From: Thermosynechococcus vestitus BP-1
Lineage (GTDB): Bacteria > Cyanobacteriota > Cyanobacteriia > Thermosynechococcales > Thermosynechococcaceae
Direction of reading: 5' to 3'
NCBI RefSeq assembly: GCF_000011345.1
Contig: NC_004113.1
Span: 186,001-250,000 of the forward strand
DNA: 64,000 nt
The notes under the pieces are model-generated. The model saw only the letters and a list, made by a program, of their open reading frames with translations, made no database searches and had not been told where the DNA came from. This document shows positions 17,917 through 27,669 of the stretch, piece after piece. The position numbers were made by a program, and so were the translations under genes. Position 1 is the stretch's first letter; each line of letters begins with the position of its first letter.

Positions 17917-19866
17917 TCAGTTGTTGAGTACAGGGTAAAATTTCCATTCGCGATCGCCCTTTAGTTCTAAAACATAGGTGTGGTACTGCATCAGGCTCTC
18001 GCGGTGACCAACACTGATGTAGTTGCGGGTGATGCGCTGAATATGCTCATAGACGCGTTTTTCATTTGCTAAGTCAAGGGCACTAGTGGCTTCATCCAAA
18101 ATGGCGTAGGGGCGCTGATTCAGCAGCAGGCGGGCGATCGCCAGTCGTTGTTGCTCCCCAAGAGACAGCACATCATCCCACGCCAATTCCACGTCGAGTC
18201 CGCCCACGCGATCGGGCAAATGGGCCAAGTTCACTTCATCAAGGGCACGCAAAAGAATGTCATCAGGGGTCTGGCGATCGCCACCGGGATAGAGCAGTTG
18301 GGTGCGCAGCGTACCCAGCACCATGTAGGGGCGTTGGGGCAAAAAGAGCACTTCATCCACCGCTGGCCGCATAATGCGACCCTTGCCACTTTGCCAGAGT
18401 CCAGCGATCGCCCGCAGCAGCGAACTTTTACCCACACCACTAGGTCCCATGATCACAACACTTTCGCCCGCCTCAAGGGCAAATGTGACATCTTCCACCA
18501 GTCGCCGTGCCAAATTCGGTGTATCTACGCTCACGTGTTCTAAGGCAATGTAGGGCTTCTCCACCAATTCAATTTGCGATTGAGGTGGTACGGGGGGAGT
18601 CGTCAGCGCCTCATCAAACTCTGCCAAACGCTCAATGCCCGCAATAAAGCCCGTGAGGTTCGTAAACTGGTTAACAATGATTGAGAGTGCCCCCAGTACC
18701 TGAGAGAAGGCAAAACTAGCTTGGCTAATGGAACCAAAATCAATCTCGCCGGCAAAGTAGCGGGGAGCAACCACCGCCGCCGGCACAATAATCACAAAGT
18801 AGTTATAGGCTGTCGTGAAAAAATCAAGATTTCGCTGCCAGCCAATCAATAAGTTAAAGTTCCGCAGCACTTCAAGAAAGCGTTGACGCACTTGCACGGA
18901 CTCTTGGCCTTCACCGCGATAAAAGGCAATAGACTCGGCATTATCGCGCACATGGACAAGGCCATAGCGAAAGTCCGCTTCCCGGCGCAGTTGGTTAAAA
19001 TTCAGCCAAATCAGGCGTTGCCCAATTAAAACGGTGACGATAGTGCCGACAATGGCATAGCCAATCAATGTCAGTGTTAGGGTTTGTGAGATAGTCCAGA
19101 GAATGCCACTAAAGGCAATAAGGTCAATAATTTCGCCAAGAATGATCAACAAAAACTGGAGCGAGGTTTGCGTAAATGAGCGGACATCCTCAGTGATCCG
19201 TTGATCAGGGTTATCAATTTCCCCTTGGTTTTCAATGGTGTAGTAAGCCCGATTTTGGAAATAGCGATCCAAAAAATGACGGGTGAGCCAATCCCGCCAG
19301 CGCAACCCTAGATATTCGCGCACGTAGCGATAAATGACAACAATCGGCGTCCCCACCACAAAAACGCCAGCATACACGAAGAGGAATCGCCAGTAGGTTT
19401 CGGCATTTTTCTCCGCCAGTGCCGTCTGGAAGAAGCGCCCAACAAAGCTAATAATCACGTTGAGGCCGCTCACGGAGAGGGAAAGCATCAGCAATAGCCC
19501 CAAGAGTGCCCACGCTTGCCAGCGAAGCAGGAGGGGTTGCCGCAGCAGCGCAAAGACCCCCAGGGGAACAATCACTGTCCCTAGCAGGAGACTGCGGCTA
19601 AGGGGCTGTGCCCACAGAGATTGAATCATCTCCATGAGACCGCCGGCAATTTGTCCCATCAGTTCGGGGGCAAGGGCATTCAGGCCAAAGGTGATAGCTG
19701 CCGTGAGGCCAAAGAGGAAGCCAAACATGAGGGCAATCACCAGAAAAAGCAGCAGGATAAAGATCACACTGCTGCCCCAGCGATCGCGGGGGAAAAAATA
19801 GGGTTGGGCAATCCGCAGAAACTGCCCCCAGACACGGGCATCAAAGCGATGGGTCGGCTGCGACAT
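17917..19866 (-). CDS. ABC transporter, fused permease/ATPase, SbmA/BacA (ABCD) type
   Basis: A 649-residue protein. The first 440 residues contain several long hydrophobic helices, with the SbmA/BacA-like segment WRDWLTRHFLDRYFQNRAYY and NPDQRITEDVRSF, which is diagnostic of the ABC_membrane_2 family. The ATPase has Walker A (VIMGPSGVGKSSLLRAIAGL), a degenerate signature (VLSLGEQQRLAIARLLL) and Walker B (YAILDEATSALD). Relatives transport cobalamin, peptides or long-chain acyl compounds. The substrate is unknown. It diverges from plsC with a 73-bp gap. Confidence 0.88.
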   Translation of the reverse strand: MSQPTHRFDARVWGQFLRIAQPYFFPRDRWGSSVIFILLLFLVIALMFGFLFGLTAAITFGLNALAPELMGQIAGGLMEMIQSLWAQPLSRSLLLGTVIVPLGVFALLRQPLLLRWQAWALLGLLLMLSLSVSGLNVIISFVGRFFQTALAEKNAETYWRFLFVYAGVFVVGTPIVVIYRYVREYLGLRWRDWLTRHFLDRYFQNRAYYTIENQGEIDNPDQRITEDVRSFTQTSLQFLLIILGEIIDLIAFSGILWTISQTLTLTLIGYAIVGTIVTVLIGQRLIWLNFNQLRREADFRYGLVHVRDNAESIAFYRGEGQESVQVRQRFLEVLRNFNLLIGWQRNLDFFTTAYNYFVIIVPAAVVAPRYFAGEIDFGSISQASFAFSQVLGALSIIVNQFTNLTGFIAGIERLAEFDEALTTPPVPPQSQIELVEKPYIALEHVSVDTPNLARRLVEDVTFALEAGESVVIMGPSGVGKSSLLRAIAGLWQSGKGRIMRPAVDEVLFLPQRPYMVLGTLRTQLLYPGGDRQTPDDILLRALDEVNLAHLPDRVGGLDVELAWDDVLSLGEQQRLAIARLLLNQRPYAILDEATSALDLANEKRVYEHIQRITRNYISVGHRESLMQYHTYVLELKGDREWKFYPVLNN

Positions 19867-19939
19867 TGGCTAGTTCCTCGACAGCGGCAAGGGGCTACAG
19901 GCTTACTATTGTAGTGGCGGTGGCGATGGAGGAGAACGG

Positions 19940-20596
19940 ATGCGCCAGCAGAAAATGGCACCGACCACATCTCACATCTTGCCGTGGCTTTATTGGGGAC
20001 TTTGGCCAATTCACCGTCTATTTTTGCCCCTCTACTTTTCGCAAATAACCATTGTGGGTCGTGAGCATTTACCCAGGGAGGGTCGGTTTGTGCTTGCTCC
20101 CAAGCACTGTAGTCGTTGGGATCCCGTCATTTTGCCCTTGGTGTGGCCCTATCCGCTGCGCTTTATGACAAATGCCATTGAGTTTGGCGGCGTGCAGGGC
20201 TGGTTTATTCGCCGCCTTGGTGCCTTTGCGGTCAATCTGGATCGTCCTCAACCCAGTAGTTTGCGCCATGCCCTCGACATTCTCAAGGCTGGTCAGCCCT
20301 TGGTGATCTTTCCTGAGGGTGGAATTGTCCGGGATCAAGTGATTCGTCCCCTGAGACCTGGTCTTGCCCGCCTTGTCTTGCAGCTCGATCGCCCCCTACC
20401 GATTTTTCCCGTCGGTATTGCCTATCATCCCCAGCCACAGTTCCGTGCTCGGGTGGCGCTGTGGATTGGATCACCCCTGTGGACAGACCCTGGGCAAGAG
20501 CGCAACCGCAAGCAACAGGCTCAAGAATTCACCCAGCGGCTGGAAGCAGCCTTGCATGCAGCCGTGCTAGCGGCTCGCAAATGTGCCCAATCCTAG
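19940..20596 (+). CDS. 1-acyl-sn-glycerol-3-phosphate acyltransferase family protein
   Basis: A PlsC-type acyltransferase of 218 residues. It has the catalytic HX4D box in PKHCSRWDPV, the glycerol-phosphate site FPEGG in LVIFPEGGIVRD, and an N-terminal hydrophobic anchor (WLYWGLWPIHRLFLPLYF). It is expected to acylate lysophosphatidic acid at the membrane in phospholipid synthesis. Several PlsC paralogues exist in cyanobacteria, so the exact acceptor is not certain. Confidence 0.87.
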   Translation: MRQQKMAPTTSHILPWLYWGLWPIHRLFLPLYFSQITIVGREHLPREGRFVLAPKHCSRWDPVILPLVWPYPLRFMTNAIEFGGVQGWFIRRLGAFAVNLDRPQPSSLRHALDILKAGQPLVIFPEGGIVRDQVIRPLRPGLARLVLQLDRPLPIFPVGIAYHPQPQFRARVALWIGSPLWTDPGQERNRKQQAQEFTQRLEAALHAAVLAARKCAQS

Positions 20597-21089
20597 GGCT
20601 AATGGGTAACCCATTGCACAATTGGCCTCGGTCAAGGGAATTTTGTAGAATAAAGGCAAGGTTGAATTCAACCATCAAAAGCTTCAATCCTGAGATCTTC
20701 TAACCTTTGAGGGAGCGATCGCCCGCCAGTCTGATCAACTTAAATTTCATTAAGTTAGAAAGTTAAAAAAATTTGCGAAACGACCACCAATCCTAAAAGT
20801 TGATTAAGACAGCGGGCAAATTGTTCTTTTGCCTTTATGCTGAAATTACAGTTTTACCGGAAGTTTAGCACTTTACCGCTTTTTTCCCCAAGGAGGGAAG
20901 ACGCTCAAAAGCCTGTAGGATAGAGGTACTGCCTAGGGTGTCGGCCAGACTTCGAGAGCCATTCAACACTGAGTTTTTGTTAACTGGGATACTTTTTTAA
21001 GAGTGATCAAGATTCTAACGAATTCTTGGGTAGGTGCCCGGCAACTCCATAAAAGCTATCTAAACTAATCCGTTGTCACCGAGGTTCTA
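20597..21089. promoter_or_regulatory. Long leader/intergenic region upstream of pflA-adhE
   Basis: A 493-bp stretch with no supportable gene. It is A/T-rich from 20740 to 20880, suiting a promoter. From about 20900 it carries a possibly structured leader: CTAGGG at 20933-20938, TTCGAGAG at 20951-20958 and ACACT at 20966-20970, a spacing loosely reminiscent of ykkC-class riboswitch cores, then A/T-rich sequence to the pflA start. The resemblance is partial and the terminal conserved elements are not seen. Confidence 0.35.
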
Positions 21090-21854
21090 ATGATGGTTTC
21101 GATATTCCCTGAAAAACAACCCAAAAGACAAAAGGTGACAGGTTATATTCATTCGGTTGAAACCTGTGGCACGGTTGATGGTCCCGGTATCCGCTACGTC
21201 ATTTTCACCCAAGGGTGTCCGCTGCGCTGCCTGTACTGCCACAATCCTGACTGCCGTGAACCCCATCAGGGGAAGCTCGTCACCGTGGATGAGCTGATTG
21301 CCGACATTCAGCACTATCAGTCCTATTTGCGCCAAGGAGGCGTGACAGCCAGTGGTGGGGAACCCCTGATGCAACCGGAGTTTGTCCGCGAAATTTTTGA
21401 GCGTTGCCACGAGTTGGGATTGCACACTGCCCTAGATACCTCAGGTTATGTCCTTCTCGAGGCGGCGAAGCCGGTGGTGGCGGTCACCGACTTAGTCTTG
21501 CTGGACATCAAGTCCTTTCTGCCGCAGACCTATCGGCGGGTTACCGGTGTCACGATTACCCCTACCTTGGAGTTGGCCAAGTACCTTGATGAGATTCACA
21601 AACCGACCTGGATCCGCTTTGTTTTGGTACCGGGGCTGACGGATGATCCCGAAAATATGCGGGGGTTGGCGCAATTTGTGGCTAATCTCCGCAATGTTGA
21701 GAAGGTGGAGGTGTTGCCTTTTCACAAGATGGGGGAATACAAATGGCGGCAGATAGGGTTGCCCTATGAACTCTTTGATACCCCAGCCGCTAGTCCAGAG
21801 GATGTGCAGCGGGCGATCGCCCTCTTTCGGGAATATGACCTCAATGTTCAATAA
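21090..21854 (+). CDS. pflA: Pyruvate formate-lyase activating enzyme (radical SAM)
   Basis: A 254-residue glycyl-radical activase. The radical SAM cluster motif is in TQGCPLRCLYCHNPDCRE, and the SAM-binding TASGGEPLMQPEF and LDTSGYV segments follow. It generates the glycyl radical of pyruvate formate-lyase under anoxia. No pflB lies next to it; the next gene is adhE, 39 bp downstream, suggesting a fermentation operon. The ATG at 21090 begins MMVSIFPEKQ; the second Met is also possible. Confidence 0.9.
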   Translation: MMVSIFPEKQPKRQKVTGYIHSVETCGTVDGPGIRYVIFTQGCPLRCLYCHNPDCREPHQGKLVTVDELIADIQHYQSYLRQGGVTASGGEPLMQPEFVREIFERCHELGLHTALDTSGYVLLEAAKPVVAVTDLVLLDIKSFLPQTYRRVTGVTITPTLELAKYLDEIHKPTWIRFVLVPGLTDDPENMRGLAQFVANLRNVEKVEVLPFHKMGEYKWRQIGLPYELFDTPAASPEDVQRAIALFREYDLNVQ

Positions 21855-21893
21855 CTTGCCAATTTGAGAAATTGCTTTTCTAAGGAGTCGTCC

Positions 21894-24551
21894 ATGAATG
21901 CCCCAACCTTGACCAGTGACCCCCCCGTTCAAAGCCTTGCCGATCTGGAAGGGCTGATTGAGCGCGTCCAACGGGCGCAGAGTCAGTACGCCCAATTTAC
22001 CCAAGAGCAAGTGGATCACATTTTCCACGAAGCAGCCATGGCGGCCAACCAAGCCCGGATTCCCCTGGCCAAACAAGCCGTAGCCGAAACGGGCATGGGG
22101 GTTGTCGAAGATAAAGTTATTAAAAATCACTTTGCTTCGGAATACATCTACAACAAGTACAAAAATGAGAAAACCTGCGGCGTCATTGAGGATGACCCCA
22201 TCTTTGGTATCCAAAAAATTGCTGAACCGGTGGGGATCATTGCCGGTGTGGTGCCGGTCACGAACCCCACTTCAACGACCATCTTTAAGGCACTGATTGC
22301 CCTGAAGACTCGCAATGGCATTATCTTTTCGCCCCACCCCCGGGCAAAGGCCTGTACGGTTGCAGCGGCCAAGGTAGTGTTGGATGCAGCGGTCGCTGCC
22401 GGCGCACCCCCCGATATTATTGGCTGGATTGATGAGCCGACGATTGAACTCTCCCAAGCCCTGATGCAGCACCCGCAGATCAAGCTGATTTTGGCCACGG
22501 GGGGACCAGGTATGGTCAAGGCAGCCTATTCCTCTGGCCATCCGGCGATCGGGGTCGGGGCCGGGAATACCCCCGTGCTCATTGATGCCACAGCCGATAT
22601 TCCCACGGCAGTGAGTTCGATTCTCCTCAGTAAGGCCTTTGACAATGGCATGATCTGTGCCTCGGAGCAGGCAGTGATTGTTGTGGATGAGATTTATGAC
22701 GCACTTAAAGCTGAGTTTCAACGGCGAGGGGCCTACCTTCTCTCCCCTGAGGAACGGCAGCAGGTGGCACAACTACTGCTGAAGGATGGTCGCCTCAATG
22801 CCGCCATTGTTGGTCAATCGGCCGCCACCATTGCCGCAATGGCCAATATCCAAGTACCGCCAGAAACCCGGGTACTCATTGGCGAGGTGAGTGAAGTGGG
22901 GCCGCAGGAGCCATTTTCCTATGAGAAACTCTGTCCGGTATTGGCGTTATATCGGGCACCCCAGTTCCATAAAGGGGTGGAGATTGCGGCCCAGTTGGTG
23001 AATTTTGGGGGCAAGGGGCATACATCTGTGCTCTATACCGATCCCCGCAATCAAGATGATATTGCCTATTTCAAATACCGCATGCAAACGGCGCGGGTTC
23101 TGATTAACACCCCTTCTTCCCAGGGGGCAATTGGCGATCTCTACAACTTCAAGTTAGATCCGTCGCTAACCCTTGGTTGTGGTACGTGGGGCGGCAACGT
23201 CACATCGGAAAATGTTGGTCCCCGTCACTTGCTGAATATTAAAACGGTGAGCGATCGCCGGGAAAATATGCTTTGGTTTCGGGTGCCGCCCAAGATCTAC
23301 TTCAAACCCGGCTGTTTGCCCATTGCCCTGCGGGAGCTGGCGGGGAAAAAACGCGCCTTCCTCGTGACGGATAAACCCCTCTTTGACTTGGGGATCACTG
23401 AACCGATTGTCCATACCCTCGAAGAACTGGGCATCAAGTATGACATCTTCCATGAAGTGGAACCAGATCCAACCCTCAGTACCGTTAACCGCGGTCTAGG
23501 GTTGCTGCGGCAATATCAGCCGGATGTGATTGTTGCTGTGGGGGGTGGCTCACCTATGGATGCAGCCAAGGTGATGTGGCTGTTGTATGAGCATCCGGAG
23601 GTGGAGTTTGACGGCCTTGCGATGCGCTTCATGGATATTCGCAAGCGGGTGTATCAACTGCCTCCCTTGGGTCAAAAGGCAATCCTGGTGGCTATTCCCA
23701 CCACCTCGGGGACGGGTTCAGAGGTGACCCCCTTTGCCGTGGTTACCGACGATCGCGTGGGGATTAAATATCCCTTGGCAGACTATGCCCTTACGCCAAC
23801 GATGGCGATTGTGGATCCCGACTTGGTGCTGCACATGCCCAAGAAACTGACGGCCTACGGTGGCATTGATGCGCTGACCCATGCCCTGGAGGCCTATGTG
23901 TCGGTGCTCTCGACGGAGTTTACGGAGGGACTGGCTCTAGAGGCCATTAAACTGCTCTTTACCTACCTACCCCGTGCCTATCGCTTGGGGGCGGCGGATC
24001 CGGAGGCACGGGAGAAGGTCCACTATGCGGCGACGATCGCTGGCATGGCCTTTGCGAATGCCTTCTTGGGGGTCTGCCACTCGCTGGCCCACAAACTAGG
24101 CTCCACCTTCCACGTGCCCCACGGCTTGGCGAATGCACTCATGATTTCCCATGTGATTCGCTACAATGCCACGGATGCTCCCCTGAAGCAGGCGATTTTC
24201 CCGCAGTACAAGTATCCCCAAGCGAAGGAGCGCTATGCCCAAATTGCCGACTTCCTCGAATTGGGGGGCACGACCCCAGAGGAAAAAGTGGAGCGTCTCA
24301 TTGCGGCAATTGAGGATTTGAAAGCCCAATTAGAAATTCCCGCCACGATTAAGGAGGCCCTCAACAGTGAGGATCAAGCGTTCTATGAGCAGGTGGAGAG
24401 CATGGCCGAACTGGCCTTTGACGATCAGTGCACGGGGGCCAATCCCCGCTATCCGCTGATCCAAGACCTCAAGGAGTTGTATATCCTGGCCTATATGGGG
24501 TGTCGGCGGGATGCGGCAGCCTACTATGGGGGGGAGGCAACGGGGAGTTGA
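21894..24551 (+). CDS. adhE: Bifunctional acetaldehyde-CoA/alcohol dehydrogenase AdhE
   Basis: AdhE reduces acetyl-CoA to ethanol through acetaldehyde, reoxidising NADH in fermentation. The 885-residue product has an N-terminal aldehyde dehydrogenase half (PVTNPTSTTIFKAL, with the catalytic Cys in NGMICASEQAVIV) and a C-terminal iron-dependent alcohol dehydrogenase half (VAVGGGSPMDAAKV, TTSGTGSEVTPFAV, and metal-binding His in FLGVCHSLAHKLG and HGLANALMISH). The ATG at 21894 is chosen because AAGGAG lies just upstream. It overlaps the lipoate ligase-like gene by 1 bp. Confidence 0.96.
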   Translation: MNAPTLTSDPPVQSLADLEGLIERVQRAQSQYAQFTQEQVDHIFHEAAMAANQARIPLAKQAVAETGMGVVEDKVIKNHFASEYIYNKYKNEKTCGVIEDDPIFGIQKIAEPVGIIAGVVPVTNPTSTTIFKALIALKTRNGIIFSPHPRAKACTVAAAKVVLDAAVAAGAPPDIIGWIDEPTIELSQALMQHPQIKLILATGGPGMVKAAYSSGHPAIGVGAGNTPVLIDATADIPTAVSSILLSKAFDNGMICASEQAVIVVDEIYDALKAEFQRRGAYLLSPEERQQVAQLLLKDGRLNAAIVGQSAATIAAMANIQVPPETRVLIGEVSEVGPQEPFSYEKLCPVLALYRAPQFHKGVEIAAQLVNFGGKGHTSVLYTDPRNQDDIAYFKYRMQTARVLINTPSSQGAIGDLYNFKLDPSLTLGCGTWGGNVTSENVGPRHLLNIKTVSDRRENMLWFRVPPKIYFKPGCLPIALRELAGKKRAFLVTDKPLFDLGITEPIVHTLEELGIKYDIFHEVEPDPTLSTVNRGLGLLRQYQPDVIVAVGGGSPMDAAKVMWLLYEHPEVEFDGLAMRFMDIRKRVYQLPPLGQKAILVAIPTTSGTGSEVTPFAVVTDDRVGIKYPLADYALTPTMAIVDPDLVLHMPKKLTAYGGIDALTHALEAYVSVLSTEFTEGLALEAIKLLFTYLPRAYRLGAADPEAREKVHYAATIAGMAFANAFLGVCHSLAHKLGSTFHVPHGLANALMISHVIRYNATDAPLKQAIFPQYKYPQAKERYAQIADFLELGGTTPEEKVERLIAAIEDLKAQLEIPATIKEALNSEDQAFYEQVESMAELAFDDQCTGANPRYPLIQDLKELYILAYMGCRRDAAAYYGGEATGS

Positions 24552-25240
24552 TGTGGCGTTATATTCCCCCCTTTGCAGCTCCAGCGAAGGTGCAAATGGC
24601 GGTGGATTCCTGGCTCTGGCAGCGGAGCGATCGCCCCTGTCTGCGGTTTTATACCTGGTCACCGCCCGCGATTTCCCTGGGCTACCGTCAAGGGCAAATT
24701 CCGGAGCAGTGGCAACACCTGCACTGGCAGGGACAACCGGTGGAGCTGGTGCGGCGACCTACTGGGGGGCGCGCGGTTTTACATCAAGGGGATCTGACCT
24801 ACTCTTTGGTGGTGTGGGGGTTGGGGCAACGGCGCCGGCAGGTCTATGCCGATCTGTGTCAATTTCTCAAGGGGGGATTTGAGCGCCTAGGGTGGCCACT
24901 GCAGTTGGGAGAGGGAGGCTATGGCGCCAACGCACCCATCAATTGCTTTGCCCAGGCAACGGTGGCCGATTTAGTTTTACCGACTGGCGAGAAGGTCATT
25001 GGCAGTGCCCAAGCCTGGCGGGGCGATCGCGTCCTGCAGCACGGTTCGATTGTCCTTACCCCTGATCCCAATCTATGGCAGGAAGTATTTGGCAGCGTTC
25101 CCCATCGGCAGTCCCTTCCCCCTTTGGCGGTGGTGCAAGAGGCCCTTTTGGAGGCCTTTGAGGCGCAGTGGCAGGTGAGCCTGACCCCAGAACCCTTGAG
25201 CGATCGCGAGTGGCAAGAGATTAAGAGAATTTTGAACTGA
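24551..25240 (+). CDS. Lipoate-protein ligase A family protein
   Basis: A 229-residue protein of the LplA/LipB fold. Visible signatures are WSPPAISLGYRQ, LVRRPTGGRAVLHQGDLTYSLV (the RRxTGGxxVxH lipoyl/adenylate-binding loop) and the specificity Lys in TGEKVIGSAQAWRGDRVLQHGSI. It attaches lipoyl or octanoyl groups to E2 or H proteins, or may be an octanoyltransferase of the LipM type. The start ATG overlaps the adhE stop (TGATG), implying coupled translation. Confidence 0.85.
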   Translation: MWRYIPPFAAPAKVQMAVDSWLWQRSDRPCLRFYTWSPPAISLGYRQGQIPEQWQHLHWQGQPVELVRRPTGGRAVLHQGDLTYSLVVWGLGQRRRQVYADLCQFLKGGFERLGWPLQLGEGGYGANAPINCFAQATVADLVLPTGEKVIGSAQAWRGDRVLQHGSIVLTPDPNLWQEVFGSVPHRQSLPPLAVVQEALLEAFEAQWQVSLTPEPLSDREWQEIKRILN

Positions 25241-25271
25241 GCTAGGCTATGATTGGCTTATTGTCTTGAGT

Positions 25272-25778
25272 ATGGCCATGGCTCGCTGGCTGAGTGCACT
25301 TGTTTTAGCCCTTATTCTTTTGATCACAGGTTGTGCCTCCCCCCCACCCTCGCCCTACGAGCAGGTGCAGCAGGAGAGCACCCAGCGCAATGCCCCAGCG
25401 GCAGTCAGTCGCCAAGCCACCCAAGGCAGTGAATTGAATCGCTTCTTTCCGCCGGAAGGGAATGGCTTTGAGCGTATCTTTGTCCAAGAAAAAAAGGGCT
25501 TTGCCGAGGCTAAGCTGAAGAAAGATGGCAAGGAGTTGGCGATGCTGGCCATCTCCGATACCATTAGCACCCCTGAGGCGGCAGCCAAGTTTCAAAGCAC
25601 TACGATGCAGATTGCCGGCTATCCAGCCGTAGAGGTGGGGACAACGCAAACGGCAATTCTGGTGGCTAACCGCTATCAGGTGAAGGTGCTCTCCCGCGAT
25701 CCCAGTTTTACCGCCAGCGATCGCAAGGAATGGATTGAAAAATTTGATCTTGCTGGTTTAGCCCAACTTGCCCCCTAA
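25272..25778 (+). CDS. Cyanobacterial lipoprotein of unknown function
   Basis: Starts MAMARWLSALVLALILLITGCASPP-like: positive start, hydrophobic core, then the lipobox LITGC, so it is a membrane-anchored lipoprotein. The mature part has about 145 residues, with the conserved-looking segments RFFPPEGNGFERIFVQEKKG and ANRYQVKVLSRDPSF. No catalytic motif is seen. The gene ends 4 bp before the next start. Confidence 0.72.
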   Translation: MAMARWLSALVLALILLITGCASPPPSPYEQVQQESTQRNAPAAVSRQATQGSELNRFFPPEGNGFERIFVQEKKGFAEAKLKKDGKELAMLAISDTISTPEAAAKFQSTTMQIAGYPAVEVGTTQTAILVANRYQVKVLSRDPSFTASDRKEWIEKFDLAGLAQLAP

Positions 25779-25782
25779 GGAG

Positions 25783-26676
25783 ATGACCGTGAGCGAACCT
25801 ATCTACAAAATCGTTGATCAACTCCCCACTGGGGGTATCACCGTTATGGCTCTTCAGTCCTTGGATTTCATCCTCCCGGGGCAGTGGCAAAATATCGTTG
25901 GTTTTGAGAACACGATTCGCCATGTGACGGGGGAAACGGATCCTGCCCTGATCCGCCAAATTGGCGATCGCGCCGTGCGGCTCTTTAATGACAAGTCCCA
26001 AGGTTATCAGCGGGCACTGTGGCTCTATCAAACCGTGGACAATACCGATGCCCTCCTAGGGGCGGCCGCCCTTGCCAACAAAGTGGGTGAGAAAATTTCA
26101 TTCTTCGGTTTCCTCGACAAAATCACCCCCAAACCAGAGCGGGCGCAGTCCCTTGACCTCAGCCTTAAGCTGATTGTGGAAATTCTCGCCTTTTGTCAAA
26201 TCAATGGCATTCCTGGTGACAGCCTTAGTGACTTCCTGCGGGCCCTTGCCGACTACAGTGGCGAATCCCTGATGCGGATGGCCGCCCTCATCTGCTTTGA
26301 TGGTCTGATTCCCCTCGGGCCTGACTTTCTCCTCAAGTGCTTGGGGACACTGCAAAGCTTGCAACCCAATGACTTGCAGGAAAACCCCACCTTCAAAGCC
26401 ATCAGTGCTGTGGTGCCGGGGGGCAGTCCCAGCGGTCAATTGGGGTTTGTTATTCAGAGCTTTAATGCAGTGCAGGGGTGGATGAGCCAATTTGTGAGCA
26501 GCCATGAGTTAACGCCGCAAAAGGTGATCAATCGTCTGCAAAGCTTTATTGAACTCTCCAAAGATAACCTCGACTACTTGGGTGCCTTTTTAGACATGAG
26601 CACCAACTACTACTACCACACTGGGGTGCAAACCTTGGCACGCCGCTTGATTGAGCGAGCCGTTGCCGAGATTTAA
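25783..26676 (+). CDS. Conserved cyanobacterial protein of unknown function
   Basis: About 297 residues, soluble and mostly helical, with no signal peptide. It opens MTVSEPIYKIVDQLPTGGIT and contains a long run of amphipathic helices (IRQIGDRAVRLFNDKSQGYQ, ALWLYQTVDNTDALLGAAAL). I do not recognise a named domain. The start is placed at ATG 25783 because AAGGAG immediately precedes it. The close spacing to the lipoprotein gene upstream suggests cotranscription. Confidence 0.65.
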   Translation: MTVSEPIYKIVDQLPTGGITVMALQSLDFILPGQWQNIVGFENTIRHVTGETDPALIRQIGDRAVRLFNDKSQGYQRALWLYQTVDNTDALLGAAALANKVGEKISFFGFLDKITPKPERAQSLDLSLKLIVEILAFCQINGIPGDSLSDFLRALADYSGESLMRMAALICFDGLIPLGPDFLLKCLGTLQSLQPNDLQENPTFKAISAVVPGGSPSGQLGFVIQSFNAVQGWMSQFVSSHELTPQKVINRLQSFIELSKDNLDYLGAFLDMSTNYYYHTGVQTLARRLIERAVAEI

Positions 26677-26691
26677 CTTCGAGATTAAACT

Positions 26692-27651
26692 TTAGGACAT
26701 TTCCAGCATGCGTTGGATGGGCTTGAGGGCCGCAAGGCGCAGGTCCTCGGGCAGCTCAATTTGGGGCTTGCGATCGCGCATACACAAATAGAGCTTTTCT
26801 AGGGTATTCAGACGCATAAAGGGGCACTCATTACAATTGCAGGTCTGATCCTGAGGCGGTGCAGGAATAAAGGTTTTCTGAGGGTTGCGCCGCTGCATCT
26901 GGTGGAGAATCCCCGGCTCAGTGACAACGATAAACGTGTCACAATCTTCAGTTTGGCTGTAGTTGAGCAGGGCGGTTGTTGAACCAATGAAATTGGCATG
27001 GCGCAGCACCGCCTCTTCGCATTCGGGGTGGGCAATGACCTGAGCGTTGGGGTAGGTGGCCTTGAGTTCGAGGATACGTCGCTCTGAGAAGGTTTCATGG
27101 ACAATACAACTGCCCTCCCAAAGCACCATTTGCCGACCCGTTTGCGCCATCACGTAGCGGCCAAGGTTGCGATCGGGGGCAAAAATCAAGGGTTGATCCG
27201 GCGGCAACTGCTGGACAATTTTCACCGCATTCGAACTGGTGCAGATAATGTCACTGAGGGCCTTAATTTCGGCAGAGCAGTTGATGTAGGAAATCACCCA
27301 ATGGTCAGGATACTGCGCCTTAAAAGCAGCAAAGGCATCTGCAGGACAACTATCTGCTAAAGAACAGCCCGCCGCCAAATCGGGCAGCAGTACTAACTTA
27401 TCGGGGTTGAGGATCTTGGCGGTTTCCGCCATGAAATGCACCCCTGCAAAGACAATGACGTCAGCATTAGTACTGGCCGCCTGCCGTGAGAGCCCCAAGG
27501 AATCACCAATGTAATCGGCCACATCCTGAATGGCCGGGTCTTGGTAGTAGTGCGCCAGAATGACCGCGTTCAGTTCCCGCTTCAGGTCCTGGATAGCGGC
27601 CACCAGATCAAGGGGAAGGGGGGGTTGGGGGGCAGCAAGGGTAGCAAACAC
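26692..27651 (-). CDS. nadA: Quinolinate synthase NadA
   Basis: Condenses iminoaspartate with dihydroxyacetone phosphate to quinolinate in NAD synthesis, using a [4Fe-4S] cluster. The 319-residue product shows [32 protein letters not shown], the cluster cysteines in [16 protein letters not shown] and CNCNECPFM, and a length typical of cyanobacterial NadA. It lies 18 bp downstream of crtD on the same strand, so the two are probably cotranscribed. Confidence 0.95.
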   Translation of the reverse strand: MFATLAAPQPPLPLDLVAAIQDLKRELNAVILAHYYQDPAIQDVADYIGDSLGLSRQAASTNADVIVFAGVHFMAETAKILNPDKLVLLPDLAAGCSLADSCPADAFAAFKAQYPDHWVISYINCSAEIKALSDIICTSSNAVKIVQQLPPDQPLIFAPDRNLGRYVMAQTGRQMVLWEGSCIVHETFSERRILELKATYPNAQVIAHPECEEAVLRHANFIGSTTALLNYSQTEDCDTFIVVTEPGILHQMQRRNPQKTFIPAPPQDQTCNCNECPFMRLNTLEKLYLCMRDRKPQIELPEDLRLAALKPIQRMLEMS

Positions 27652-27669
27652 AGTGTGTCCGTTTCCTCA

